Assembly: GCA_017461725.1 (NCBI GenBank)
Contig: JAFTXG010000031.1
Span: forward strand, 219,054 to 283,053
Origin: Lachnospiraceae bacterium
GTDB taxonomy: Bacteria; Bacillota; Clostridia; Lachnospirales; Lachnospiraceae
Length of the DNA: 64,000 nucleotides
Direction of reading: 5' to 3'
Positions 17,855-24,749 of the stretch are shown piece by piece. Under the pieces are notes generated by a model. That model worked only from the letters and a program-made list of their open reading frames with translations. It had not been told where the DNA came from and did not search any database. Made by a program: the position numbers and the translations under genes. Every line of letters starts with the position of its first letter. Position 1 is the stretch's first letter.

Positions 17855-19054
17855 ATGTTTGAGATCAGGGGAAAGGTAAACACGGCGATCTGCTACGCCA
17901 AGGTGGTGGAGCAGGAGGCCATCGACCAGATCAGCCGGATGTGTGACTATGAGTTCACCGCGGGCAGTCGGATCCGGATCATGCCTGATGTTCACGCCGG
18001 AAAGGGCTGCACCATCGGTACAACTATGACCGTCCACGACAAGGTAGTGCCCAACATTGTGGGCGTGGACATCGGCTGTGGGATGTACACGGTCAGCTTA
18101 GGAAAAACAGAGATCGATTTTGGGACACTGGATGAGGCCACGCACTACGTTCCCTCCGGAAAGAATGTGTGGGAGGGCAGGCAGGAAAGATTTGATCTGG
18201 AAGGACTGCGGTGTTACCGGAGCCTGAAGGATACCAGGCGGCTGGAGCGGAGCCTTGGCACGCTGGGGGGAGGAAACCATTTCATCGAGGTGGATGAGGC
18301 GGCCGACGGCACCAGATATCTGGTTATCCACTCCGGCAGCCGGAATCTGGGCAAGCAGGTGGCGGAAATCTATCAGCAGCTGGCCATCGACTTAAATAAA
18401 GGTAAAGAGACCTATTTTGAGGAGAGGGATCGGATCATCCGGGAGTACAAGGAGACCGGCAGACGGAAGGAGATTCAGGCCGCGCTGAAGGCGATTTCCT
18501 GGAATGCGCGGGAGACCACCATGCCCGAGGATCTGTGCTATCTGTACGGACAGTATCTGGAGGACTATCTCCACGATGTGGAGATCTGTCAGGATTTTGC
18601 CCGGAGAAACCGGGAGAAGATCGCGGAGGTCCTGCTCATGCGGACCGGGCTGCAGGGGAGCGACGGCTTCCACACCATCCACAACTATATTGATACGAAG
18701 GAAATGATCCTCAGAAAGGGAGCTATCGCAGCTCACGCCGGCGAGAAGGTACTGATCCCCATCAATATGAAGGATGGCAGCGTGCTGGCCATGGGTAAGG
18801 GCAACCCTGAGTGGAATTATTCTGCGCCCCACGGCGCAGGGCGGCTCATGTCCAGACGGACAGCGAAAGAGCAGCTGAGTATGGAGCAGTATCGCGACCT
18901 GATGAAGGGCATTTACACCACGTCAGTCAGCGAGGAGACCTTGGACGAGGCACCGATGGCCTACAAATCTCTGAGCGATATCATCGATGTGATCAGAGAG
19001 TCCGTGGATGTCATCGATGTGCTGAAACCGATTTATAACTTTAAGGCGAGCTGA
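17855..19054 (+). CDS. rtcB: RtcB-family RNA ligase
   Basis: RtcB joins RNA 2',3'-cyclic phosphate (or 3'-phosphate) ends to 5'-OH ends using GTP and manganese, repairing cleaved tRNA or rRNA. This 399-residue protein is one of the shorter family forms. Metal and guanylate motifs are MPDVHAGKGCTIG, VGVDIGCGM, LGGGNHFIEV, VIHSGSRNLG and APHGAGRLMSR, where the His of HGAGR carries GMP. AAAGGAAG lies 7-8 bp before the ATG. A tRNA-Lys gene lies immediately upstream, two more tRNAs lie downstream and a 2H phosphoesterase follows at 20342; together these look like RNA repair functions. No rtcA or rtcR is present. Confidence 0.94.
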   Translation: MFEIRGKVNTAICYAKVVEQEAIDQISRMCDYEFTAGSRIRIMPDVHAGKGCTIGTTMTVHDKVVPNIVGVDIGCGMYTVSLGKTEIDFGTLDEATHYVPSGKNVWEGRQERFDLEGLRCYRSLKDTRRLERSLGTLGGGNHFIEVDEAADGTRYLVIHSGSRNLGKQVAEIYQQLAIDLNKGKETYFEERDRIIREYKETGRRKEIQAALKAISWNARETTMPEDLCYLYGQYLEDYLHDVEICQDFARRNREKIAEVLLMRTGLQGSDGFHTIHNYIDTKEMILRKGAIAAHAGEKVLIPINMKDGSVLAMGKGNPEWNYSAPHGAGRLMSRRTAKEQLSMEQYRDLMKGIYTTSVSEETLDEAPMAYKSLSDIIDVIRESVDVIDVLKPIYNFKAS

Positions 19055-19114
19055 GCCGGGCGGGAGACCATAACCTCCTGCGCCGGCCACACGCCGGAAC
19101 AGGAGGAAAATAAA

Positions 19115-19369
19115 ATGTCAAATTTCCCGACCATTGACATGATCAAGACGGGACAGAATATCACACGGCTGCGGCAGCAGAAGGGTCTGTCCGTGAAGGA
19201 GCTGCAGGACATCTTCGGGTTCGCCACACCCCAGGCGATCTACAAGTGGCAGCACGGAGCGGCCATCCCCACGGTGGATAACCTGGTGGTGCTGGCGGCT
19301 GTATTCGGGGTGACGATGGAGGATATTTTGGTGGTCGATCACAAGATGACCATCAAGGTTGGCGCTTAG
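19115..19369 (+). CDS. small XRE-family helix-turn-helix regulator
   Basis: The 84-residue protein consists of one Cro/CI-type DNA-binding domain: GQNITRLRQQKGLSVKELQDIFGFATPQAIYKWQHG, with the recognition helix around residues 42-52, then TVDNLVVLAAVFGVTMEDIL. CAGGAGG precedes the ATG by 7 bp. It lies 60 bp after rtcB in the same direction and may share its transcript. Its target is unknown; autoregulation or rtcB control is possible but not shown. Confidence 0.85.
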   Translation: MSNFPTIDMIKTGQNITRLRQQKGLSVKELQDIFGFATPQAIYKWQHGAAIPTVDNLVVLAAVFGVTMEDILVVDHKMTIKVGA

Positions 19370-19389
19370 ACAAGTCGTAAATAATATTT

Positions 19390-19590
19390 GGGCTGTCGCT
19401 CTATTCCGTCGCTGGGGAGAGCCGGCAGAAATAAACAGAGAAAAACCCTCTCCGGCCGCCGGTACTTAACGAATTCGAGCAGAAGGCGATGAATGAGTTT
19501 AGTATCCGCTGCGAGACGGAGTGGAGCGGGAGCAAGTTTTTCGAGTTTATTTCTGCCAGCCACTCCCCTGAGTCTATAATGCGACAGCCC
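19390..19590 (+). repeat. palindromic dispersed repeat, copy 1
   Basis: The conserved core is 19431-19550 (120 bp). It starts with ATAAAC, contains CCCTCTCCGGCCGCCGG and TATCCGCTGCGAGACGGAG, and ends with GTTTAT. Outside the core the two flanks pair: GGCAGAA with TTCTGCC next to the core, then GGGGAG with CTCCCC, then GGGCTGTCGC (19390-19399) with GCGACAGCCC (19581-19590). The whole unit could fold as one long stem with a branched tip. The core recurs at 55588-55709 and, inverted, at 62439-62560. It lies between the HTH gene and tRNA-Glu. Confidence 0.9.
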
Positions 19591-19596
19591 CGCCCT

Positions 19597-19669
19597 GGCT
19601 CCTTGGTCTAAAGGCGAGGACACCAGCCTTTCAAGCTGGCGGTGCCGGGTTCGATTCCCGCAGGAGTCA
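19597..19669 (+). tRNA. tRNA-Glu (anticodon TTC)
   Basis: Acceptor GGCTCCT pairs with AGGAGTC (one G-U). The anticodon stem CCAGC/GCTGG carries loop CTTTCAA. The T loop is TTCGATT, with one mismatched pair at the base of the T stem. CCA is not encoded. It begins 6 bp after repeat copy 1. Confidence 0.9.
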
Positions 19670-19674
19670 TTTGT

Positions 19675-19761
19675 GTTTGCGTGTCCGAGTGGTTTAAGGT
19701 GTTGCCCTGCTAAGGCAATGTGCGAGAAATTGCACCGGGAGTTCGAATCTCCCCGCAAACG
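19675..19761 (+). tRNA. tRNA-Ser (anticodon GCT)
   Basis: This 87-nt class II tRNA has acceptor GTTTGCG/CGCAAAC, anticodon stem TTGCC/GGCAA with loop CTGCTAA, and a long variable arm (TGTGCGAGAAATTGCACC). The T arm is GGGAG-TTCGAAT-CTCCC. It lies 5 bp after tRNA-Glu, so the two are one transcript. Confidence 0.92.
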
Positions 19762-19862
19762 GTCGATGTTACATAAAAAATACTTTTCAGCAGAGCTACA
19801 TTGGGTTATAATATTATTGGCGTGAAAAGTATATATCTAAAAATGAAGCAAAGGAGAGTCCT

Positions 19863-20039
19863 ATGGAAGCAAAGGTAAGTTTGGATAGAGCAATGATTGC
19901 CGGCCCCGAAGAAGAAAACCAGACTGCTGTCCGGGAAGTGGTGATGGAAAGCTATCGGGACATGCTTGATGGAAAGGGTCGGGACCATAGAGAGTTCTTT
20001 GCCGAGCTGGAGGAAAGATATAATCGTGCCAAAGTATGA
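19863..20039 (+). CDS. putative antitoxin of a RelE/ParE-type module
   Basis: The 58-residue acidic protein MEAKVSLDRAMIAGPEEENQ... ends ...ELEERYNRAKV. AAAGGAGAG lies 7 bp before the ATG, and TATAAT-like sequence occurs about 50 bp upstream. It overlaps the next frame, which encodes a ParE-like N-terminal region, by 14 bp. This order and overlap are typical of type II toxin-antitoxin pairs. I assign it as antitoxin mostly from that context. The sequence itself is too short and divergent for a family name. Confidence 0.6.
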   Translation: MEAKVSLDRAMIAGPEEENQTAVREVVMESYRDMLDGKGRDHREFFAELEERYNRAKV

Positions 20040-20193
20040 TGTCATTATGCTTCCGTTAGCGGAAAATGATATTATCAGGAATGTAGATTATATTTTCTTT
20101 GATAAGCAGGCTCCTGAAACAGCAATGAAACTGTTGAAGGGATTTCGAAGAACAATTGACAAATTGCGCTTTATGCCGGGACAACATGAATAG
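20026..20193 (+). pseudogene. truncated RelE/ParE-family toxin
   Basis: From the GTG at 20026 the product is 55 residues: it starts VPKYDVIMLPLAENDI and continues with VDYIF, then AMKLLKGFRRTIDKL. This matches the N-terminal half of ParE/RelE toxins (normally about 90-100 residues), but the frame stops at GQHE and lacks the C-terminal strands that hold catalytic or gyrase-contact residues. A terminator follows within 40 bp, so the missing part is not downstream. It is probably an inactive remnant, which would leave the antitoxin as an orphan. Confidence 0.65.
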
Positions 20194-20194
20194 G

Positions 20195-20232
20195 AAAGGG
20201 TGCAGTGTAGGGGGACTATGCTGCACCTTTTT
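20195..20232 (+). terminator. terminator after the toxin remnant
   Basis: GGTGCAG (20199-20205) pairs with CTGCACC (20221-20227), flanked by AAAG and TTTTT. Confidence 0.8.
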
Positions 20233-20273
20233 GGGACAATGCATAAGGTATGCATCGTGTGTGTTCAAGTCCA

Positions 20274-20303
20274 TTGACAATCTGCGCTTCCTTTCTGTAT
20301 AAT
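20274..20303 (+). promoter_or_regulatory. promoter of the 2H phosphoesterase gene
   Basis: TTGACA (20274-20279), 18-bp spacer, TATAAT (20298-20303): both hexamers are consensus. Confidence 0.9.
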
Positions 20304-20341
20304 GAAATTATCACGGAGATCGAACAGAGAGGAAGTGACGT

Positions 20342-21064
20342 ATGGCGCGGATCGAAAACCTGCATGAATTTAAACTGCGTACCGAATGGTTCTCGAAGGA
20401 CAGTCTGCATTTCAATGAGGGCAGATTCATGACCAACGGCAGCCTGAAGGATAAGGTGGACGAGGAGGGGAGATTAAAGCCCTTTGGTGGAAACACGATC
20501 ATCTTCTGGCTGGATGAGGACTGCAGAGAACGTCTGGCGGATATTCAGGCACAGCTGTATACCTGCTGTGGTCATTTGCTGGCGGTACCGCTGCATCCTT
20601 CTGAATTTCATATGACCCTTCATGATTTAAAGAGCGGAGCTCCGGGGCCTGAGTTGACAACACAGGTGGAAAAGAGTGGGAAAGCGGTCATGCCCCTGCT
20701 GGAAGGAATCAAACAAAACGGCATCGCACGGATCAAGATGAGAGCAGAGTATCTGTTCAACATGATGAACACCAGCGTGGTGGTGGGCCTGTCTCCGGTG
20801 GATGAGGAGAATTGCGACAGACTAATGTCTCTGTACGAGCTGTTTCAGGGCATCGATATGGTGCGGTTGCCGTATCAGCTGACACCTCATATCACCATGG
20901 CTTACTATAGGCCGGGCGTATATACGGAGAAAGAACTGGCCGGCTTGAAAACAGCTATCCGTGATGTGAATCGGGAGTTGAGACAGCTGAAACCGTTGGA
21001 AATCGAACTGAGCACAGAGCAGCTGGAGTACCAGCGCTTCACCGATATGAATCATTATTTCTAA
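20342..21064 (+). CDS. 2H phosphoesterase (RNA ligase/cyclic phosphodiesterase-like)
   Basis: The 240-residue protein carries the two HxT motifs that define the 2H superfamily: FHMTLHDL near residue 96 and PHITMAYY near residue 181. Each His-Thr pair is part of one active site that opens 2',3'-cyclic phosphates or 2'-5' bonds. The spacing of about 85 residues is normal. AGAGAGGAAG precedes the ATG. It has its own strong promoter and terminator. Co-location with rtcB and three tRNAs fits a role in RNA end processing, but the sequence does not fix the substrate. Confidence 0.85.
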   Translation: MARIENLHEFKLRTEWFSKDSLHFNEGRFMTNGSLKDKVDEEGRLKPFGGNTIIFWLDEDCRERLADIQAQLYTCCGHLLAVPLHPSEFHMTLHDLKSGAPGPELTTQVEKSGKAVMPLLEGIKQNGIARIKMRAEYLFNMMNTSVVVGLSPVDEENCDRLMSLYELFQGIDMVRLPYQLTPHITMAYYRPGVYTEKELAGLKTAIRDVNRELRQLKPLEIELSTEQLEYQRFTDMNHYF

Positions 21065-21095
21065 TGGAAAAGAATCATTATCTAAATTGTAAAGT

Positions 21096-21132
21096 GGGAG
21101 GATTCTGATAAAGCCGAGAATCCTCCCTTTTT
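21096..21132 (+). terminator. Rho-independent terminator after the 2H gene
   Basis: GGGAGGATTCT (21096-21106) pairs perfectly with AGAATCCTCCC (21117-21127), followed by TTTTT. Confidence 0.95.
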
Positions 21133-21195
21133 GTTTATTCTGAAATATCTATTTGCGGATGCTATGGTCAGTTGACCAGTGCGTGTCTTGGCGGT

Positions 21196-23589
21196 TTATG
21201 AAATGAAAAGCTCCGTGAGCACCTCCATCAGGCGGCGGTCAGTCTGTTCTGCCTGAAGCTCCTCCAGAATGCGCGCAGCCCCAAAGCCTCTTCCGATCAA
21301 TGCACCGATATCTCGCTTCAGATTGATGGACAGTTTGGCAAGGCGCAGGAATCGGATCACTCTCTCGTTTGCGTCCGAATTTGTCTCTCTCTCTGCGCTG
21401 GGAAGCTGCAGGGTCACGGCACGGTCAGCGGGCATTTCGGTCAGAGTCACGTATACCGATCTGGTCTCACTGTCATAGCGGATGTGCTCGATGGTTCCGT
21501 CTGTGCAGGTGGGGGTGAATGGTTCAAATCCGCGGAAGACGATGGTAAATTTACGTTTCTCCGGAACCAAAGAAGTATTTCCTTGTCCTTGAATGGTGAA
21601 GGTATTTGCCTGATCATCGAACGTAAAGGTGGTGAGGAAAGCTTTTCCCTCCTCGAAGTCCGAGGTCAGGCCGTCATCCTCAAACAGGGTATAGCTGCCG
21701 GAAGCGCCGGGGAACACGAAGATTTCCAGTTCCTCGGGATTTTCGGTAATGTTAGAGCCCTTCGGATACACAGCAGTGGGGAGGATGGCTCCCGCCGTGG
21801 CGAGCACAGGATAATATTCCAGCGAGCGATTCAGGATCGCTACACGGTCACCGACGTAGGTCTTTCCGGTGAAGATATCGGTCCAGATGCCCTCGGGGAT
21901 CCATGCCTTGACCCGGCCCATTCCCGTCGCCGGGTCCGCAGGTGCAGTGATGGGACAGACCATCAGCTCGCTGCCGAACAGGTACTGATTTTTTTCTGTG
22001 TAGGCGCGATTTTCACCGGGGAATCCATAGTAAATCGGGCGGATCATCGGCTCCAAAGCTGTGTGCTGCCGCCAGGTCTCGGTGTAAAGATAGGGGATCA
22101 GCTTGTGGCGCAGCCGCAGCCAGTGGGCGATCACCGGTGTCGCCGCAGGGGCGTAATTCCAGGGCTCCTTGGAGGCGAAGTCATTGTTGGTGGAATGCAG
22201 TCGCAGGATGGCGGAGAAGGTTCCCAACTGCACCCAGCGGATGAACAGCTCGGGATCCCGGACGCCTCCGGTAAATCCGCCAATGTCATGGCTCCAGAAG
22301 GGGAATCCCGCGTTTGCCGCAGTGATGTTAAAATATGCCTGAAAATCCAGCGACTCCCAGGTGGCGATCGTATCCCCTGAAAAGCCCACCGGATAACGGT
22401 GATTGCCCAGGCCCGCGTAGCGGGACATGATCAGCCCACGGCGGCCGTCACGGCAGTTGTCCACATAGTGATTATGGTTCAAAAGCCACAGCGGGTCCAC
22501 ATTGGGAATCGGGGATTTCCGTCCCTGCTGCCAGTCGATCCACCAGTGATCCACGCCATCCGCTTCCAGCGGGTGCATCAGGTGCTCGAAATAAGCCTTG
22601 GTAAATACCGGATCGGTCATGTCGAAGAGGACGGGCTCCTCATTCTCCGCATCCACACCGGTGGCAGCGGCCATCTGCGGGTATGCTTCCTCATAGCCCT
22701 GAACGCCGTCTGCCGGATGGAGATTCAGGCTGGTGTGCATGCCGCGTCGATGCAGCGTCTGCAAAAAATCTTTCGGATCGGGGAAAAGCTCACGGTTCCA
22801 TGTGTAGCCGGTCCAGCCCTTTCCGTATTTGGGGTCAATGTCGGTCACGTGCCAGTCCATATCCAGCACTGCCATGGAAAAGGGCACATCCTCCGCAGCG
22901 AAACGGTCAAGCAACGCCAGATAGCTGTCGGAAGTGTAAGCGTAGTAGCGACTCCACCAGTTTCCCAGCGCATAGCGGGGAAGCATGGGCGGCCGTCCGG
23001 TGATGCGGTAGAAATCCTTCAGCGTCTCACCGTAATCCCGCTGGCAGCAGATGTAATACACATCCGCAGTGCCAGGGCGGCGGGAGGTCAGTGTGCCGTC
23101 AGGGGCGAACAATGCCGTCTCGGAATCGTCAAAGAAAGAGCGGCCGGAGCTGTCCATCAGCCCGCGCTCCAGCAAAACCGCACCGTCAGCCTTGTCCAGC
23201 GTGCGGGCTGTGCCGTAGAGATTGTGATGGCGGGGCGGATCGCCGTAGGTGGTGGTGCCGAAGCGCCAGCAGCCGCCATAGTTGGTGAAATTATTTTTGG
23301 CATCGATGATCAGGGAGTTTTCCGTAAATCGTTTCTCCCTGCCGTAATGGTAGGTCAGGTGGTAGTGCTTTGTGTCGATCTCCAGCCGGGCACTGTTGTC
23401 CTTGACGCGGTATTCCGGTGCCGGGAAATTGCGGTTAAGTACCGTCTGAGAGGGACGATCCTCAAAGATACCCTCCGGGTCATATTCCAGACGAAGGATG
23501 CGGTCGGTGATCAGGGTGAAGCGGTAACAATCGCCCTGTACGCAGGCTGCCGGATTACAGGTGCCGTCCATGGGGAAGGGGAGTTTCAT
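21196..23589 (-). CDS. glycoside hydrolase family 31 (alpha-glucosidase/alpha-xylosidase-like)
   Basis: This retaining alpha-glycosidase has 797 residues. After a beta-rich N-terminal domain comes the barrel: NWWSRYYAYT near residue 210, LDMDWHVTD, then HWWIDWQQG with the nucleophile Asp352 and FSGDTIATWESL with acid/base Asp406. The C-terminal part is a beta domain ending in a helical tail unlike most family members (about residues 720-797). No signal peptide is present, so it acts on imported oligosaccharides. AAAAGGAGG lies just upstream of the ATG. The divergent AraC regulator 195 bp away probably controls it. GH31 members differ in substrate, which I cannot fix here. Confidence 0.93.
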   Translation of the reverse strand: MKLPFPMDGTCNPAACVQGDCYRFTLITDRILRLEYDPEGIFEDRPSQTVLNRNFPAPEYRVKDNSARLEIDTKHYHLTYHYGREKRFTENSLIIDAKNNFTNYGGCWRFGTTTYGDPPRHHNLYGTARTLDKADGAVLLERGLMDSSGRSFFDDSETALFAPDGTLTSRRPGTADVYYICCQRDYGETLKDFYRITGRPPMLPRYALGNWWSRYYAYTSDSYLALLDRFAAEDVPFSMAVLDMDWHVTDIDPKYGKGWTGYTWNRELFPDPKDFLQTLHRRGMHTSLNLHPADGVQGYEEAYPQMAAATGVDAENEEPVLFDMTDPVFTKAYFEHLMHPLEADGVDHWWIDWQQGRKSPIPNVDPLWLLNHNHYVDNCRDGRRGLIMSRYAGLGNHRYPVGFSGDTIATWESLDFQAYFNITAANAGFPFWSHDIGGFTGGVRDPELFIRWVQLGTFSAILRLHSTNNDFASKEPWNYAPAATPVIAHWLRLRHKLIPYLYTETWRQHTALEPMIRPIYYGFPGENRAYTEKNQYLFGSELMVCPITAPADPATGMGRVKAWIPEGIWTDIFTGKTYVGDRVAILNRSLEYYPVLATAGAILPTAVYPKGSNITENPEELEIFVFPGASGSYTLFEDDGLTSDFEEGKAFLTTFTFDDQANTFTIQGQGNTSLVPEKRKFTIVFRGFEPFTPTCTDGTIEHIRYDSETRSVYVTLTEMPADRAVTLQLPSAERETNSDANERVIRFLRLAKLSINLKRDIGALIGRGFGAARILEELQAEQTDRRLMEVLTELFIS

Positions 23590-23726
23590 GGGGAGCCTCC
23601 TTTTCGTTTATTGTTTCTTTTATTATATCAATGCCGTTTTTGGGAAAATATAAAAATCGGACATATTAATGGGAGATTAATGGGAAAATTAAACTTTTTA
23701 GCGTCATATTCGGACAGACTTGCTCC

Positions 23727-23755
23727 TTGACGGAGAGAAAAAACACAGATATACT
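23727..23755 (+). promoter_or_regulatory. promoter of the AraC-family gene
   Basis: TTGACG (23727-23732), 17-bp spacer, TATACT (23750-23755). The 195-bp gap to the divergent GH31 gene also holds an A+T-rich stretch with TATAAT on the minus strand (23627-23622), a possible GH31 -10. Confidence 0.75.
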
Positions 23756-23784
23756 GTAGATAGATTCAAGGAGGAAACGGTTGT

Positions 23785-24717
23785 ATGCGAGTGGTTGATT
23801 TGACTTACTCCCCCAAGGAGCAGAGTATTTCCTACATGGAGGTGGGGCGAAAGAAAGGCTATGTGTCCGAGGTCATTCATATGCATGACCATGGGGAGAT
23901 CGTGCTGGTGACCTCTCGCGCACGCTGCCAGTTGACGAACAATGGAAATGCGGTGGAGATCCGGACCCCCGCGATCTGGATCAATCGGGCGGGCAGTTTT
24001 CATGAGGTGACAGAGGTCAGTGACGGTACTTATGAAAGTCGGATAATCTTTTTTCATCCCCAGAGCCTCGCGCAGGTCCCGGAGGAAATGCGATATGAGG
24101 AGCAGCTGCACGGCACTGATCTACTGATCCTTCCGCTGTCGGAAGAACAGGTACAGGGATTTATCCCATTTTTCGATCTGCTGAAGGAGCGACCGCTGCC
24201 GCAAAAACAGCTGATGCTTCTCGCCGTTCTCAGTGAGATGGCTCGATTGATGGAAAGCGGCATTTCTCCGATCACAGCGACAGCGAAACATACATATATT
24301 TATCAGGTGATCGATTCTCTGCGCGGGACTGAGGAAAAGCTGACGATCCCTGAGCTGGCACAGCGTTTTCATGTGAGCCAGACCAAGTTAAAGCAGGATT
24401 TTAAGGCGGTAACAGGTCTTACCATCAAATCATTTCAGACTCAGGCGCGTCTTCAAAAGGCATGTGCCCTTCTGGAAACCACCGGGCTGGATCAGGCAGC
24501 CATCGCCTGTGCCTGCGGTTTTTGTGATGAGAGTCATTTTATCGAGAGCTTCCGGAAGGTGTACGGGGTGACGCCGGGGGTGTATCGGGGGAAAGCTAAA
24601 AATATGGAAGCTATAAAGGACCATAATCCCAAGTATCTTTTGTCTATGGACTATGTTCCGCTGACTTCTTATAATGGAATCAAGCACATGAACGTGCTGG
24701 AGTGGTTGTTAAAGTGA
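23785..24717 (+). CDS. AraC-family transcriptional regulator
   Basis: The 310-residue protein has a cupin-like N-terminal sensing half (HMHDHGEIVLVTSRARCQL) and a C-terminal pair of helix-turn-helix motifs: LTIPELAQRFHVSQTKLKQDFKAVTG and TGLDQAAIACACGFCDESHFIESFRKVYGVTPGVYR. The second fits the AraC signature. AAGGAGGAAACGGTTGT precedes the ATG. It is divergent from the GH31 gene, which suggests it activates that gene in response to a sugar. The lipoprotein gene begins 32 bp after its stop, so the two may be co-transcribed. The C-terminal 45 residues beyond the DNA-binding domain are unusual. Confidence 0.92.
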   Translation: MRVVDLTYSPKEQSISYMEVGRKKGYVSEVIHMHDHGEIVLVTSRARCQLTNNGNAVEIRTPAIWINRAGSFHEVTEVSDGTYESRIIFFHPQSLAQVPEEMRYEEQLHGTDLLILPLSEEQVQGFIPFFDLLKERPLPQKQLMLLAVLSEMARLMESGISPITATAKHTYIYQVIDSLRGTEEKLTIPELAQRFHVSQTKLKQDFKAVTGLTIKSFQTQARLQKACALLETTGLDQAAIACACGFCDESHFIESFRKVYGVTPGVYRGKAKNMEAIKDHNPKYLLSMDYVPLTSYNGIKHMNVLEWLLK

Positions 24718-24749
24718 GTTGAAGATAGCGATAGTTAGGGGGAAACGCG

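Noticed and set aside
19366..19758. 130-codon minus-strand frame across repeat copy 1 and two tRNA genes
   Set aside because: It covers tRNA genes and the palindrome; similar peptides appear in the other repeat copies, so it is a product of the repeat.
22399..23730. 443-codon frame antisense to the GH31 gene
   Set aside because: It lacks any family pattern and shadows a strong gene; high G+C at third positions creates long antisense frames. The same holds for those at 44230-45681, 59692-61002, 10562-11563 and 5999-7024.
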